From assembly GCA_037179515.1 (NCBI GenBank), contig JAXCGZ010022671.1:152501-216500 (forward strand): a stretch of DNA of 64,000 nucleotides, read 5' to 3'. The notes below the pieces were generated by a model. The model saw only the letters and a list, made by a program, of their open reading frames with translations. It ran no database searches and had not been told where the DNA came from. Position 1 is the stretch's first letter; each line of letters opens with the position of its first letter. The position numbers and the translations under genes are program-made. Below are positions 10,093-21,962 of this stretch, piece after piece. This stretch comes from Halocaridina rubra. Taxonomy: Eukaryota > Arthropoda > Malacostraca > Decapoda > Atyidae.

Positions 10093-11349
10093 TTAGTGAT
10101 ACTTATCATACCTGTCCTTAAAACTATGGATTGAGATAGCATTAACTACCTCCTCGCTTAGCCAATTCCAATTATCAACTACTCTTACACTGAAAAAGTA
10201 TTTCCTTACATCCTGCAAAGAAGTTTTCTTACGAAGCTTCAAACTATGACCTCTAGTTCTAGAGCCAGCCATATCAAAATATCGATCCCTATCCACTCTA
10301 TCATAACCATGAAGGAATTTAAAGACTGTCACCATATCCCCCCTCACTCTTCTAGCTTCGAGTGATGCTAAGTCTAATTCCCTCAGCCTCTCATCATAAC
10401 TGAGATTGCGTATTTCTGGCACCAGTTTTGTGGCATGTCTTTGAACTTTTTCAAGCTTAGCTATGTGCTTTTTCAAGTGCGGATTCCAAAAGGGGGCTGC
10501 ATATTCGAGTTTTGGCCTCACATAGGTTACATAAATATTTCTGAACATTTCCTTGTCCATGTGCCTGAAGGCTACCATTACATTTGATAAGAATGCATAT
10601 GCTGCCCTTACTATGCCATTTATATGTATTTCTGGAGACAAATCTGCCAGTATGTTTACTCCTAGATCTCTCTCATTTTCTTTCTCTTGAAGTTGTACTC
10701 CAGCCACCGAGTAGTCAAGGTTGGGCCTTCTTGCACTTGTACCCATTCTCATTACCTTACATTTTGAAGTATTGAATTTCATTAGCCACTTTTCTGACCA
10801 CTCATGCAGATTATTTAGATCCTCCTGAAGTTCTCTACCATTGTTCTCGTTTTTTACTTTCTTCACAATCTTTGCATCATCTGCAAACATATTCATGAAT
10901 GAATTTACAGACTCTGGTAGGTCATTTACATATACAAGGAACAAAAGTGGCCCTAAAACTGAACCCTGTGGAACTCCACTACTAACTCTTCTCCATTCAG
11001 ACACTGAGTGTCTTACTCTAACCCTCTGTTCCCTTCCTTCTAAGTAAGTTTTTATCCATTCCAAAACATTCCCACCTATTCTAGCCATTGATTGCAGCTT
11101 CCTAATAAGTCTCCCATGTGGAACAGTGTCAAACGCTTTCTGGAAGTCTAGGAATATGCAGTCTGCCCAGACCTCTCTTTCCTGTAAGATTTGGCTTACC
11201 TCATCATAAAATTCTAATAAGTTTGTTACTGTTGATCTACCTTCTCTGAAGCCATGTTGCCTCACTGACAAAAAGTTGAATGATTCCAAGTGAAGAGAGA
11301 TATGTTTCCTTAGTAGTTTCTCCATAACTTTGCAAACTATGCTGGTCAA
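10093..11349 (-). CDS. CR1 reverse transcriptase, 418-residue fragment
   Basis: This is the longest intact RT frame in the window. Seen in order: LTSIVCKVMEKLLRKHIS (region 1; first residues lie upstream of the listed Met), RQHGFREGRSTVTNL (region 2), CIFLDFQKAFDTVPHGRLI (first catalytic Asp), SSGVPQGSVLGPLLFLVYVN (region B), MNMFADDAKI (FADD catalytic pair), LMKFNTSKCKVMRMG and ERDLGVNI. The C-terminal tail then has ATKLVPEIRNLSYDERLREL, SLEARRVRGDMVTVFKFLHG and RTRGHSLKL, which is characteristic of CR1-clade elements. ORF1 and endonuclease are missing by 5' truncation, so it cannot move on its own. Confidence 0.9.
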   Translation of the reverse strand: MTSIVCKVMEKLLRKHISLHLESFNFLSVRQHGFREGRSTVTNLLEFYDEVSQILQEREVWADCIFLDFQKAFDTVPHGRLIRKLQSMARIGGNVLEWIKTYLEGREQRVRVRHSVSEWRRVSSGVPQGSVLGPLLFLVYVNDLPESVNSFMNMFADDAKIVKKVKNENNGRELQEDLNNLHEWSEKWLMKFNTSKCKVMRMGTSARRPNLDYSVAGVQLQEKENERDLGVNILADLSPEIHINGIVRAAYAFLSNVMVAFRHMDKEMFRNIYVTYVRPKLEYAAPFWNPHLKKHIAKLEKVQRHATKLVPEIRNLSYDERLRELDLASLEARRVRGDMVTVFKFLHGYDRVDRDRYFDMAGSRTRGHSLKLRKKTSLQDVRKYFFSVRVVDNWNWLSEEVVNAISIHSFKDRYDKYH

Positions 11350-11359
11350 GGAAACTGGT

Positions 11360-11439
11360 CTATAGTTCAGAGCCGTATCCCTCCTTCCCTTTTTGAAGAT
11401 AGGTAAAAAGGGAAGGAGGGATACGGCTCTGAACTATAG
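11360..11439. repeat. Perfect 35-bp snap-back hairpin at the CR1 5' end
   Basis: Arm 1 is 11360-11394 and arm 2 is 11405-11439, exact reverse complements, with a 10-bp loop GAAGATAGGT. Arm 1 is normal CR1 RT sequence and arm 2 is an inverted copy of it that abuts Tigger DNA at 11440. This is what second-strand self-priming or a 5' inversion during target-primed reverse transcription would leave. Confidence 0.95.
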
Positions 11440-11633
11440 ATGGTGACCACAAGGAGGAGGAGAAAGAAGAAGAAATGGAAGACCCACAACCTGATATGAC
11501 TCACGGAGACGTGAATGAACTAATTGACTGCCAATCGCAGCTGTTGACTGATGAAGACTTGGAGGAAATGACAAAATCAGGGAGCGAAGAAGAGTAAGAA
11601 CAAAAACAGGAAATGCACGATGAGGTTGAAGAA
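11440..11633 (+). pseudogene. Collapsed Tigger fragment after the CR1
   Basis: Tigger resumes with the acidic hinge (HKEEEKEEEMEDPQP) and jumps directly to the transposase C-terminal segment (MTHGDVNELIDCQSQLLTDE, then EEMTKSGSEEE and stop). About 1 kb of the catalytic domain is missing relative to the next two units, so this unit is an internal deletion derivative. Confidence 0.8.
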
Positions 11634-14238
11634 CACCCCGCAATAAGATAATAGTGCGGATAGAATCTGCTTGGCCCTGTGGATTCCTGATTACAGGAAG
11701 AACATCAGCTTAGACACGAGTATCATACAAACAAAGGCAAAGAAGATGTATGAGACATTCGCTGCAAAACGAACCTGACGACGACAGTGGTGACCACAAG
11801 GAGGAGAAGAAAGAAGAAGAAATGGAAGACCCACAACCAGGACAGTCCAGTGATTCTCTGCAAAGGAAACCATCATTCGTTGCTAGCAAGGGATGGTTTG
11901 CCAAATTTCAAAAACGATTTTGCCTAATGAGTGTTTCGGTGCATGGCGAACCTGCCTCTGCAGATACAGCTGCAGCTGACGATTATGTATATAATGACTT
12001 CAAGAAAATTATCGAGGAAAGCAATTATGCTCCTGAGCAAGTGTTTAACATGGATGAGACTGGGTTATTTTGGAAGAGAATGCCTTTTCGCACTTTTCTT
12101 TTCAAGGAAGAAGCTAAAGCCCCTGGATTAAAAGAGCACAAAAGACAGCGTTACAATCGTCATGTGCAGGAATGCTGCAGGCTTTATGTTAAAGCCAGGG
12201 CTTATCTACAAGTCAAAAAACCCTAGGTCTTTGAAGAATAAAGACAAGAATTTGCTGCCAGTATATTAGATGCATAATCCTAAGGCCTAAATCACTAAAA
12301 GCCTCACATTGGACTGAATTTACCAATGCTTTATCCCTCAGGTCCGAGTTTATCTTGTGGAGAATGGCCTTGAATTTAAAGTTCTTCTTTTGATGGATAA
12401 TGCTGGTGGCCACGCAACTGATCTCCATATTGACAGTGTTCAGGTAGAGTTCCTGCCGCTGTATACAACATCACTGATTCAGCCTATGGATCAAGGCATT
12501 ATTCATGCGTTCAAGGCCCTCTACACACAAAATGCCTTGGCGAACCTGGTTGACTCCATGGATGCTGACAAAAAATTTGCACTGAAGGCGTACAGGCGTG
12601 ACTACACGATTGCTACATGCTTTCAAAATATTCAGAATGCAATCAAAGAGATGAAGCCAGCCACAATCAATGCCAGCTGGGATAAATTGTGGCCCAAAGT
12701 CATCTACGACTCCAAGGGATTCGCTCCTGACGAAGTGCATAACTCGGCAATTGCGAGAGCTGTGAAGTTGGCTGCATTGCTAGGAGGAGAAGGCTTTAAA
12801 GATATGACTCATGGAGACGTGAATGAACTAACTGATTGCCAATCGCAGCTGTTGACTAATGAAGACTTGGAGGAAATGACAAAATCAGGGAGCGAAGAAG
12901 AGTAAGAACAAAAACAGAAAATGCACGATGAGGTTGAAGAACACCCCGCAATAAGATAATAGTGCGGATAGAATCTGCTTGGCCCTGTGGATTGCTGATT
13001 ACAGGAAGAACATCAGCTTAGACACGAGTATCATACAAACAAAGGCAAAGAAGATGTATGAGACATTCGGTGCAAACGAACCTGACGATGACAGTGGTGA
13101 CCACAAGGAGGAGAAGAAATGGAAGACCCACAACCAGGACAGTCCAGTGATTCTCCGCCAAGGAAACCATCATTCGTTGCTAGCAAGGGATGGTTTGCCA
13201 AATTTCAAAAACGTTTTTGCCTAATGAGTGTTTCGGTGCATGGCGAACCTGCCTCTGCAGATACAGCTGCAGCTAACAATTATGTATATAATGACTTCAA
13301 GAAAATTATCGAGGAAAGCAATTATGCTCCTGAGCAAGTGTTTAACATGGATGAGACTGGGTTATTTTGGAAGAGAATGCCTTTTCGCACTTTTCTTTTC
13401 AAGGAAGAAGCTAAAGACCCTGGATTAAAAGAGCACAAAAGACAGCGTTACAATCGTCATGTGCAGGAATGCTGCAGGCTTTATGTTAAAGCCAGGGCTT
13501 ATCTACAAGTCAAAAAATCCTAGGTCGTTGAAGAATAAAGACAAGAATTTGCTGCCAGTATATTAGATACATAATCCTAAGGCCTGGATCACTAAAAGCC
13601 TCACATTGGACTGAATTTACCAATGCTTTATCCCTCAGGTCCGAGTTTATCTTGTGGAGAATGGCCTTGAATTTAAAGTTCTTCTTTTGATGGATAATGC
13701 TGGTGGCCACGCAACTGATCTCCATATTGACAGTGTTCAGGTAGAGTTCCTGCCGCTGTATACGACATCACTGATTCAGCCTATGGATCAAGGCATTATT
13801 CATGCATTCAAGGCCCTCTACACACAAAATGCCTTGGCGAACCTGGTTGACTCCATGGATGCTGACAAAATATTTGCACTGAAGGCGTACAGGCGTGACT
13901 ACACGATTGCTACATGCTTTCAAAATATTCAGAATGCAAACAAAGAGATGAAGCCAGCCACAATCAATGCCAGCTGGGATAAATTGTGGCCCAAAGTCAT
14001 CTACGACTCCAAGGGATTCGCTCCTGACGAAGTGCATAACTCGGCAATTGCGAGAGCTGTGAAGTTGGCTGCATTGCTAGGAGGAGAAGGCTTTAAAGAT
14101 ATGACTCACGGAGACGTGAATGAACTAATTGACTGCCAATCGCAGCTGTTGACTGATGAAGACTTGGAGGAAATGACAAAATCAGGGAGCGAAGAAGAGT
14201 AAGAACAAAAACAGAAAATGCATGATGAGGTTGAAGAA
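11634..14238 (+). repeat. Tandem duplication of the Tigger interior (two ~1.3-kb units)
   Basis: Units 11634-12941 (1308 bp) and 12942-14238 (1297 bp) are near-identical. Each starts at CACCCCGCAATAAGATAATAG and ends at GATGAGGTTGAAGAA. The native start of this segment is in the first copy at about 9871 (GTAACACCCCGCAAT), and the native continuation after GAAGAA is at 14239 (CCTGGCCTTACA). The junctions therefore fuse the late coding region to the HTH region, with AAC/AACA microhomology. Confidence 0.9.
11643..12905 (+). pseudogene. Tigger transposase, unit 2
   Basis: The frames 11750-12226 and 12357-12905 together cover most of a pogo-type transposase. After the acidic hinge comes the third HTH-like stretch (FVASKGWFAKFQKRF), then the first catalytic Asp in FNMDETGLFWKRM, the second in VLLLMDNAGGHATDL and the third in LIQPMDQGIIHAFKAL: a DDD triad. 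A short frame loss between 12160 and 12357 disrupts the middle. The C-terminal segment ends at TAA 12903-12905. It lacks the true N-terminus because it arose by tandem duplication. Confidence 0.85.
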
Positions 14239-14409
14239 CCTGGCCTTACACTCGAATGGCTGGCAGCCATGTATAACATGACCAAAGAACTCCAACAACT
14301 GTTGCAGGAGCATGACGTTGATATGCTTCATTCGGTGCACTTCTGCAGTATTATTGACGATGCAATGAATCCTTACAAGATCATCTTCGCACAAAAGAAG
14401 AAACAGTGA
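12951..14409 (+). pseudogene. Tigger transposase, unit 3 with native C-terminal tail
   Basis: It has the same order as unit 2: HTH remnants (12979-13224), frame 13119-13523 with FNMDETGLFWKRM, and frame 13654-14202 with LLLMDNAGGHATDL and LIQPMDQGIIHAFKAL. The same frame loss lies between 13460 and 13654. Unlike unit 2, the tail continues at 14218-14409 (EEPGLTLEWLAAMYNM to IIFAQKKKQ), the ordinary Tigger C-terminus. Differences from unit 2 are few (for example KKF/KIF and ECM/ERM), so the duplication is fairly young relative to the decay. Confidence 0.85.
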
Positions 14410-15290
<881 letters not shown>

Positions 15291-15439
15291 TTACCTGTTT
15301 TTCCAAATTGTGCTCAGGGGAAAGAATACTGTACTATACTTGTAACTCGGCGTCTCCTTGTCGTTTCAGTTTTTACTAACTAAAGCTTATCGTTTATCTA
15401 CATTTTAGACTATGTATGCATATATAGCATTTAATGTTT

Positions 15440-15715
15440 CCCCACTTAGCGAATTTTAATTATCAACTATTCTTACACTAAAAATGTACTTCCTTACATT
15501 CTGCAAACAAGTTTTCATGCTTCGGAGCTTAAAACTATGACCTCTTATACTAGAGCCACACGTATAAGAATATCGCTATATCAATCCACTTCGTGAATAC
15601 CCTGAAGGAATTTGAAAACCCTTACCCTGTCCCCTTTCTTCCTTCTAACTTCGAGTGATGAGTGATGATAATTCTAACTCCCTCAGCCATTCCTTATAAC
15701 TGAACTTCTATAACG
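15440..15715 (-). mobile_element. CR1 fragment, C-terminal RT region
   Basis: The minus strand matches the C-terminal coding end of CR1 at 10.13-10.41 kb. Blocks in common include the one with GAAAAAGTATTTCCTTACAT and the GACCTCT..TCTAGAGCCA block. It is diverged, with no open frame. Confidence 0.7.
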
Positions 15716-16108
15716 ACATTCAGGCGAAATGGTAGTGTCTAGGGCTGATAATATATTATTAGCTCCAGGTTCAATCATGGCCTTAAGGTGTGTTAGCTTT
15801 AAAAAAGGGGAGCTGGGAATTCCCCATAGGTCAAATTGATTATTCAGAGACTTCCTGGAGATCATAGGGTCTAGGTGATTGGAGAGGGGGCTTGGACCCT
15901 TACTATATGGTAGCTATGTAGTCTACTTTTGTGCTTTCACTGTCTTCTGCCTTTGCTATTCAACAAAGGCCTTTAAACCTTTATATCTCTGTCACTAGCA
16001 TCGTAGCATGTCGTATGTGTGTACTGACTGATTCATAATAACAAAAATAGAGTACAGCTCGTGATAACTGGTTTGCATTTATTAATATAGTTATTTTTCT
16101 TTTAAATG

Positions 16109-16250
<142 letters not shown>

Positions 16251-16416
16251 AAGCCATGCTTTCCAATATGTAGTCCTTTGGTATTGTTTCCAATGTCTTT
16301 GTATCAAATGTCAATTCTTCACGATGTATACTTTTACATGTGTTCACAATTATGGTGTGATTCAATGTCTAAAAAAATTTAACTTGTATGTATGTAATTA
16401 GCTGAATGTACTTATG

Positions 16417-16545
16417 GGAAAGAGCCCTATGCTCATAATTTCCCGTCTCCTGGTCGGTTCCATTCTTATACTCAGTGATACTTATCATAATTGTCCTTAA
16501 AACTATGAATTGAGTTAGCATTAACTAACTCCTCTCACTTAGTTT
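16417..16545 (-). mobile_element. CR1 3' UTR fragment
   Basis: GGGAAAGAGCCC..TTTCCCGTCTCCTGGTCGGTTCCATT..AGTGATACTTATCATA matches the inverse of the CR1 3' UTR at 10.03-10.13 kb and 50.93-51.06 kb. Only the 3' UTR and the last codons are present. Confidence 0.75.
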
Positions 16546-17432
16546 TCATTTTTATATTCGTAAATTTGATTTTTGTCATTCCTATTTCCCCTTTTACATT
16601 TCCTTCATGGTGGTCCACCAGGGACTTCATTCACATCCTTCAGTGACTACTTACTGCATTCAAACTGGCAGAGTTCACTGGTCACTGCATTAGACTGTAG
16701 ATGACTTCCCTTGAAACTTGGTTGACTACCCGCACGTCTGTCAATAGCCCTGCTAATACACAGACCCTTTTATTAGTGTTCTTGCATGTCTGGCAGTAGC
16801 TCTTAGTAGCTCTGATAGCACACAGACGTGATTACAAGCCACTAATTACACTCATTATCCTTACCTTACTGGCTGTGACTACTCTGTTTTTACCTGCCGG
16901 GTGGTTGCAGCTTCTGCATTGAGCTTGCTGTGAGCTGCGGGCAGGTGTTGCTGGTAGGTTAAGCCAGCAGCACAGAGGGGAGAACTCTGCCCCTGGTGAA
17001 TTAACACCGTCCACTGTCCCCATACATCATAGTAACCGCCTTGTAGTTTCCTATCCTCTCCCCACCCAATCCTAAGCACGAAAATCTGTTCCTACTACTA
17101 TCTTACTAGATTCAAATCAAGTCTCTATAAGCTGCTTTCGTTTTCAATTGCTTTTTTTTTTTGCAGTTGAAATAATACCTAAGTCTTTGATACAACTACG
17201 TTTTTTTTTTTTTAACATAATGGTTCATTAATCTAGGTGTAAAATCTTGTGAATAATCTTGTTTGGAAAACAGTGAGTAATTATTATAATTTTAATTGCC
17301 CAATTAAATAGATCACTATCACTCATAAAGATACTCCACGCTGTCATTTCTTACCTGGAATTTTCCACTCGTTTTTTACCAATAAACATGTAACTCAATA
17401 ATTAAGCTAAAATATTTGCGATTTTTTTTTTC
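16546..17432. other. Unassigned spacer
   Basis: No convincing ORF or paired repeat. A weak internal duplication around 16735-16830 (TCTGTCAATAGC..ACACAGACC and TCTGGCAGTAGC..ACACAGACG) can be seen. The last 250 bases are AT-rich with several homopolymer T runs and may hold the 5' UTR of LINE-A. Confidence 0.4.
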
Positions 17433-17486
17433 GTGATCACTATCTATTGTGGCATTAAAACTGTACTTTTTCTGCATGTATATATA

Positions 17487-19023
17487 ATGGGCCGAGCTCG
17501 AATTAGGGACCGCGATCCCCATGGGGATCCTGTCAAACGTCGTAATGACGTATTCTCATGTCTTGGCCAGAGCAATATCATTGTTTATAAGGTAATAAAC
17601 ATCCAGTCTGGCTTTGTCCTTGTCCTTGCCGATGAGAACCTAGAGAAACTTAATACTCCTGAAGTTTCTGCCATCTTTAATCAGAATAATTTTGATATCA
17701 CAATGCCCCCTGAACTAAATGCCCAAAGAACAGTAGTCATCCTTGGTATTGATCAATACATAACTTCACACAAAGATGATGAAATAATAGCTGAAATCGA
17801 AAAACATAACCAGGGCACTAGAGTTGAAGCAATAGTAAGAATCCCTAACAACAAATACCTGTTAAAGATACGCTTTCAAAACATAAGCATGGCCAAAACA
17901 GTAAAAAACCAGGGACTCCTTCTTTTTACCATTAGAATCAATGATAATAATATCGTGGAGGAAATCTATGTCCACATAAATACATGCATAAAATGCTATT
18001 CTTTTGATCACACTACTAACGAGTGTAAAAAGGAAACCACTATCTGCTCAGAATGTGCCCAGGAAGGTCACAGATGGAATAAAAATAAGTGCACAAGCAG
18101 AACAAAAAAATGCATTAATTGCTCGGGTGAGCACTCCACACTCGCTGCTGGGTGTCCTGAAAGGAAACAAAGAAAAAAAGAAAAATAGGCTGAGATTAGA
18201 AAATCAAAGAAAACACCCAAACCTACATTTGCTGAAATGTTAGGTGCAGCCAAACCCCCTCCCTCCTCGGACAGACTATTACAACACGAACTTAAATTCC
18301 CTATTAATGCTGAAAAAATGACCACAGTAATAATTAGTGCCATGGTATATGGCCAGATGATGGATTCCATCAATCCTGGGTCATTTGAAGATAAAGTTAA
18401 CGAAATCTATGAAGTAAATGGTATACCAAGGATTATTCTCCCCAAAAGTATTCCCAATAATCCTAATTTGACTGTAACAAAAAAAAAAAAAAAAACAGTA
18501 GCTGCAACTGTGGTAGAAGCGAGAGAAGAAGAGGAAGAAGAGAGAATGGATGAAGAAATCGAAATAGAAAAAGTAGAACAATCCTCTCAAACCATGAAAA
18601 AACGTCCAACTCAGTCTCCATTAGGAGCAATCCTCAAACGTACATCCAAAATGACAACAGAAAAGAAAAAAGATCTCAAAACAAAATGCAGATCAACAAA
18701 AGTACGAAGACTCTGCTATAAAGCAGAGAGAGAGGATAAAACTGAGAGAAGACTTAAACTTTAAAATAATAGGAAAACTCGATGACAAATTACCCTCTGA
18801 TATAGAAATAGAAATTATTAGAGATACACTACTTAGAAATAACAAACTCAAATACATTTACTCCAATAGCAGCTACCAGCCTCATGATGTCCATCAATTC
18901 TTAGAGCAAACTAAAATTGATCTGTTTGACATAAGAATTCAATATTTGGAAAGAAAACAGTTTGATGCATTAGCCCAGGGGTTATATAAAAGAACATCAT
19001 CCTCCTCAAGCTTAAATACATAA
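17487..19023 (+). pseudogene. LINE-A ORF1, Gag-like nucleic-acid-binding protein
   Basis: The likely start is ATG 17487 (MGRARIRDRD), because the upstream in-frame residues are hydrophobic AT-derived. The N-terminal region (GFVLVLADENLEKLN, then MPPELNAQRTVVI) is followed by three knuckles: CIKCYSFDHTTNEC (CX2CX4HX4C), CSECAQEGHRWNKNKC (CX2CX4HX6C) and CINCSGEHSTLAAGC (CX2CX3HX6C). A TAG (18186-18188) interrupts the frame, which continues to 18764 with an acidic and a Lys-rich segment. A shifted frame carries the tail (KIIGKLDDKLPSDIEIE to SSSLNT) to TAA near 19023. ORF1 proteins of this type bind the element RNA. Confidence 0.75.
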
Positions 19024-19051
19024 CTTTTTCTTTATATCTTTTATATTTAAT

Positions 19052-21402
19052 ATGGCTAATTACTACAATAAATTAACAATCATTCAACATAACGTGTTAG
19101 CTTGGACCAAAAACAGAAGTAACGAATTATATAATGTATACAGAGAAATAGACCCAGATATTATACTACTTAATAGTACCTCTAAGACAAACGAAAAAAT
19201 AAAAATTTATGGTTACAATACATATCAGAGAAATTTTTTAAATGAAGAAAATGCAGGTATAGCTATTGCCATTAAAAGAAATATTATTCATCAAATCATA
19301 GAAGACTTTACTAGCAATTTTTTTTAGCACTTAAAATAGAAACTAAAAATGGCCCCATAATTATTGGAACAACTTACTTACCACCTAGAAGAATGCAAAT
19401 CCCCTACGAAGATATATTAAAATTAAGGAAAAACATCCCAGCATACCTAATTGGCGATCTTAATGCTAAACATCAAATACTAGGTCATAATAGAATTAAT
19501 GTAACTGGTAATTTCGTAAATACTTTGGTAAATAATAACCTAATTAGAATACTAGGACCCGATTTCAGAACCATGACTCATGGATCAGAAACCGCAAAAC
19601 CTGATATAGTTTTAAGCAATAATAATCATCACCTGAATTATTCCATAGAAAAGGGACCCTTAACCACTTCCGACCACTTGCTATTAATAATTAAATTATC
19701 AACAGAACCAATAGCTATTAGAATTCCCCCTCTAAGAGATCTAAAAAATGCAGACTGGGATAACTTTCGATCTTTCCTAGATGAAAAATTCATTCAAGAT
19801 ATCACGAGAAATACCACCATTAATTCAACTTTAGATATAGAAGAACACTTGTAGCAATGGTATTACTTAATTCAAAAAGCAATAGAAAATTATATACCTT
19901 TAAAAAAGACGAAAACCTTACCCCACCCGAAATTAAATGAAAAATGCAAAGCACTCCAATATAGATACTTAACCTTATCAAATAACATTGGCAGAGGCCT
20001 CTGGGGCCCCCAAGCTTTAACTGAACTAAGAACAATAAAAGAGGAATTACAAAAAGAATTAATAGATTCACATAATAATAATTGGGAAAATATAATAATG
20101 AAACTTCAAAACAAAGAAAAGGATCCCAAAAACTTTTGGAATAATATAAAGAAATTAATGGGTAACTGTAAAGAATCAACGCCGTATATAATAGACACTA
20201 ATAATAATAATAATAAAAAACTATTCACCAGCAAAGAAAAAGAAGAAAAATTCAGAAAGACCTGGGAAAATATATTTAATATTAGCGCTGAAGAAAATAT
20301 AAACTTTGATCTAGAACACGAAAGAACAATATGTAACTTTTTAAAAGAAAACGAAGATTTATTTGTTCCTTTTTTTTAACGTAGACTTAAATAGATTAAC
20401 TCCAGGGGACGATCTAATATCTCCTATCACTATCGCTGACATCAAAGAAATCATTAACTATATTAAAAATAAAGCCCCAGGACGTTCAGGCATTAATAAA
20501 CTAATATTATCCCATTTACCAAATATAGCAATTCATGAACTATTAGATATTTTTAATTCTTGTTTATCCACAGGCTATTTTCCGAAAATATTTAAGATGT
20601 CAGTAATTATTTTTATACCAAAGCCCGGGAAAAACACCACCTTAGCCGAAAATTATCGTCCTATATCTCTCTTAGAAGTCCCAGGAAAAATATTCGAAAA
20701 AATAATGCATTCCCGAATATATAAGTATTTAGAATTAAACGATTTTTTTCCCTCCAACCAGCACGGATTTAGAAGAGGCAGAGGCACACATCCACCTCTA
20801 ACATATATATACAAGAAAATATTAACAAATTCCAACTTTTATCTATTTCTGCTTATAAACCATCTGATGTAATAATTAATAATAATAGAATAAACTTTTC
20901 CAATAGCCTGAAAACCCTGGGCTTTACTATTAACAGAACAGGGATAAAACCACACACGAACAATAGAATAATACAGAGTAAAATGGTATCAACGAAGCTA
21001 AAAAGATTTAACCTGCTCAAAACCTAAAATAGAGTCACCTTATACAAAACTTTAATAAGACCTATATTAATATACCCTCCAATACCGATGTGCATATTAT
21101 CAAAATTTAACCTTTTGAAACTCCAAGCTATCCAAAATATAAATTTAAGAAGAATTCTCTCTGAAACACCACCATATATAGAGAGAATAGAAGAGATTCA
21201 CAAGAGCCTTAAAGCCGAGCCACTTAATAAGTATATATTTAAATTGGCATCTAAAACCTGGAGAAAAATGAAAATCGACTTTCAAGAATTTCTTCAAGAA
21301 ACAAACACTTTAAATAACGAAAGAAACAGTGACCATCCCTGGTGGAAAAGAATTTCCCCAATATTATCAGGAAATCCACCAGAACCTGTATATACCAGAT
21401 AA
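19052..21402 (+). pseudogene. LINE-A ORF2, endonuclease plus partial RT
   Basis: ATG 19052 opens ORF2. Endonuclease motifs seen: LTIIQHNVLAW, GDLNAKH (catalytic Asp/Asn) and TTSDHLLL (catalytic His). RT region 1 follows: KAPGRSGINKLILSHLP, IIFIPKPGK, ENYRPISLLEVPGKIFEKIM and NQHGFRRGRGT. The sequence then jumps at about 20820 to NSLKTLGFTINRTG and the C-terminal connection, ending in HPWWKRISPIL..EPVYTR at 21402. The AFD, PQGS and FADD motifs are missing. Frameshifts occur in T8 runs (19317-19325, 20370-20378), and there is one in-frame TAG (19852-19854). Confidence 0.8.
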
Positions 21403-21480
21403 AGTAAAACTCGAGAACTCCCTATAAATTCCTAAATAATAACTAAAGGGAGTCATGTTAAGCTGCAATTAAATTATATT

Positions 21481-21962
21481 ATATATATTTTTTTTAACCA
21501 AAAACTTAGCACGAGGGTTTGCCCCTCTCTATTCATCTCTTCCTTCCTTAAATTTCGTGCTTATCCCCCCAATCCTTCCCATCCTATATCCCCCTCCCCT
21601 CAGTGATGACACCCTGAATAGGGCTAAGAGAGTTCACTTGATGCCGTCACTGTTCTTCCACCAAATATCCTATCCAATCCAGCTCGCTCGCTTGTCCACC
21701 AGGGGTCACAAGTGATCACGCAGCACCAACAGCTCTCCCTTCTTCACCACGATCCTATCCAATACTTCCTTTTTCCATCAAATCAAGGCATCCTCTAGCA
21801 ATTAGGAAGGAGACTACTAGCTCCATTAAGAACAATTTGAAGTTTTTCTTTATTTTTTGCAGAACTGTTCCACCTACTAACCAACTCACCTATGGGTCCA
21901 CTATGGCCCCTCCACCCCCCCCCCCCCCGATGGATATCTATCTACTACTACCACTTCCTCGG
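21481..21962. other. Spacer, possibly LINE-A 3' UTR
   Basis: It is GC-richer than its surroundings, with a poly-C run of about 16 at 21914-21929. There is no open frame of note. It ends at the TG of the first long LTR. Confidence 0.4.

Larger units (their letters stand above)
10019..11439 (-). mobile_element. CR1 LINE, 5' truncated, inserted in Tigger
   Basis: On the minus strand it runs from RT region 1 to the 3' end. The 3' terminus, read on the minus strand, is GGGCTCTTTCCCGTAAACACAATTAGGTAATC, matching other CR1 3' ends in the window. It is truncated inside RT at 11394/11404, after which 35 bp (11405-11439) repeat the truncated end in inverted orientation. It interrupts Tigger sequence that reads GACGACAGTG/GTGACC in the uninterrupted copies. 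No more than 1-2 bp of target duplication is evident. Confidence 0.9.
17433..21480 (+). mobile_element. LINE-A, non-LTR retrotransposon (Jockey/I-like), RT-core deleted
   Basis: The order is Gag-like ORF1 with three zinc knuckles, then ORF2 with an apurinic-type endonuclease and RT. The 3' end is near an AT-rich stretch at 21470-21495. The RT palm between region 2 and region 7 is absent, so the element is a defective internal-deletion copy. Clade placement (Jockey/I group) rests on the ORF1 knuckles and RT signature only. Confidence 0.8.
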
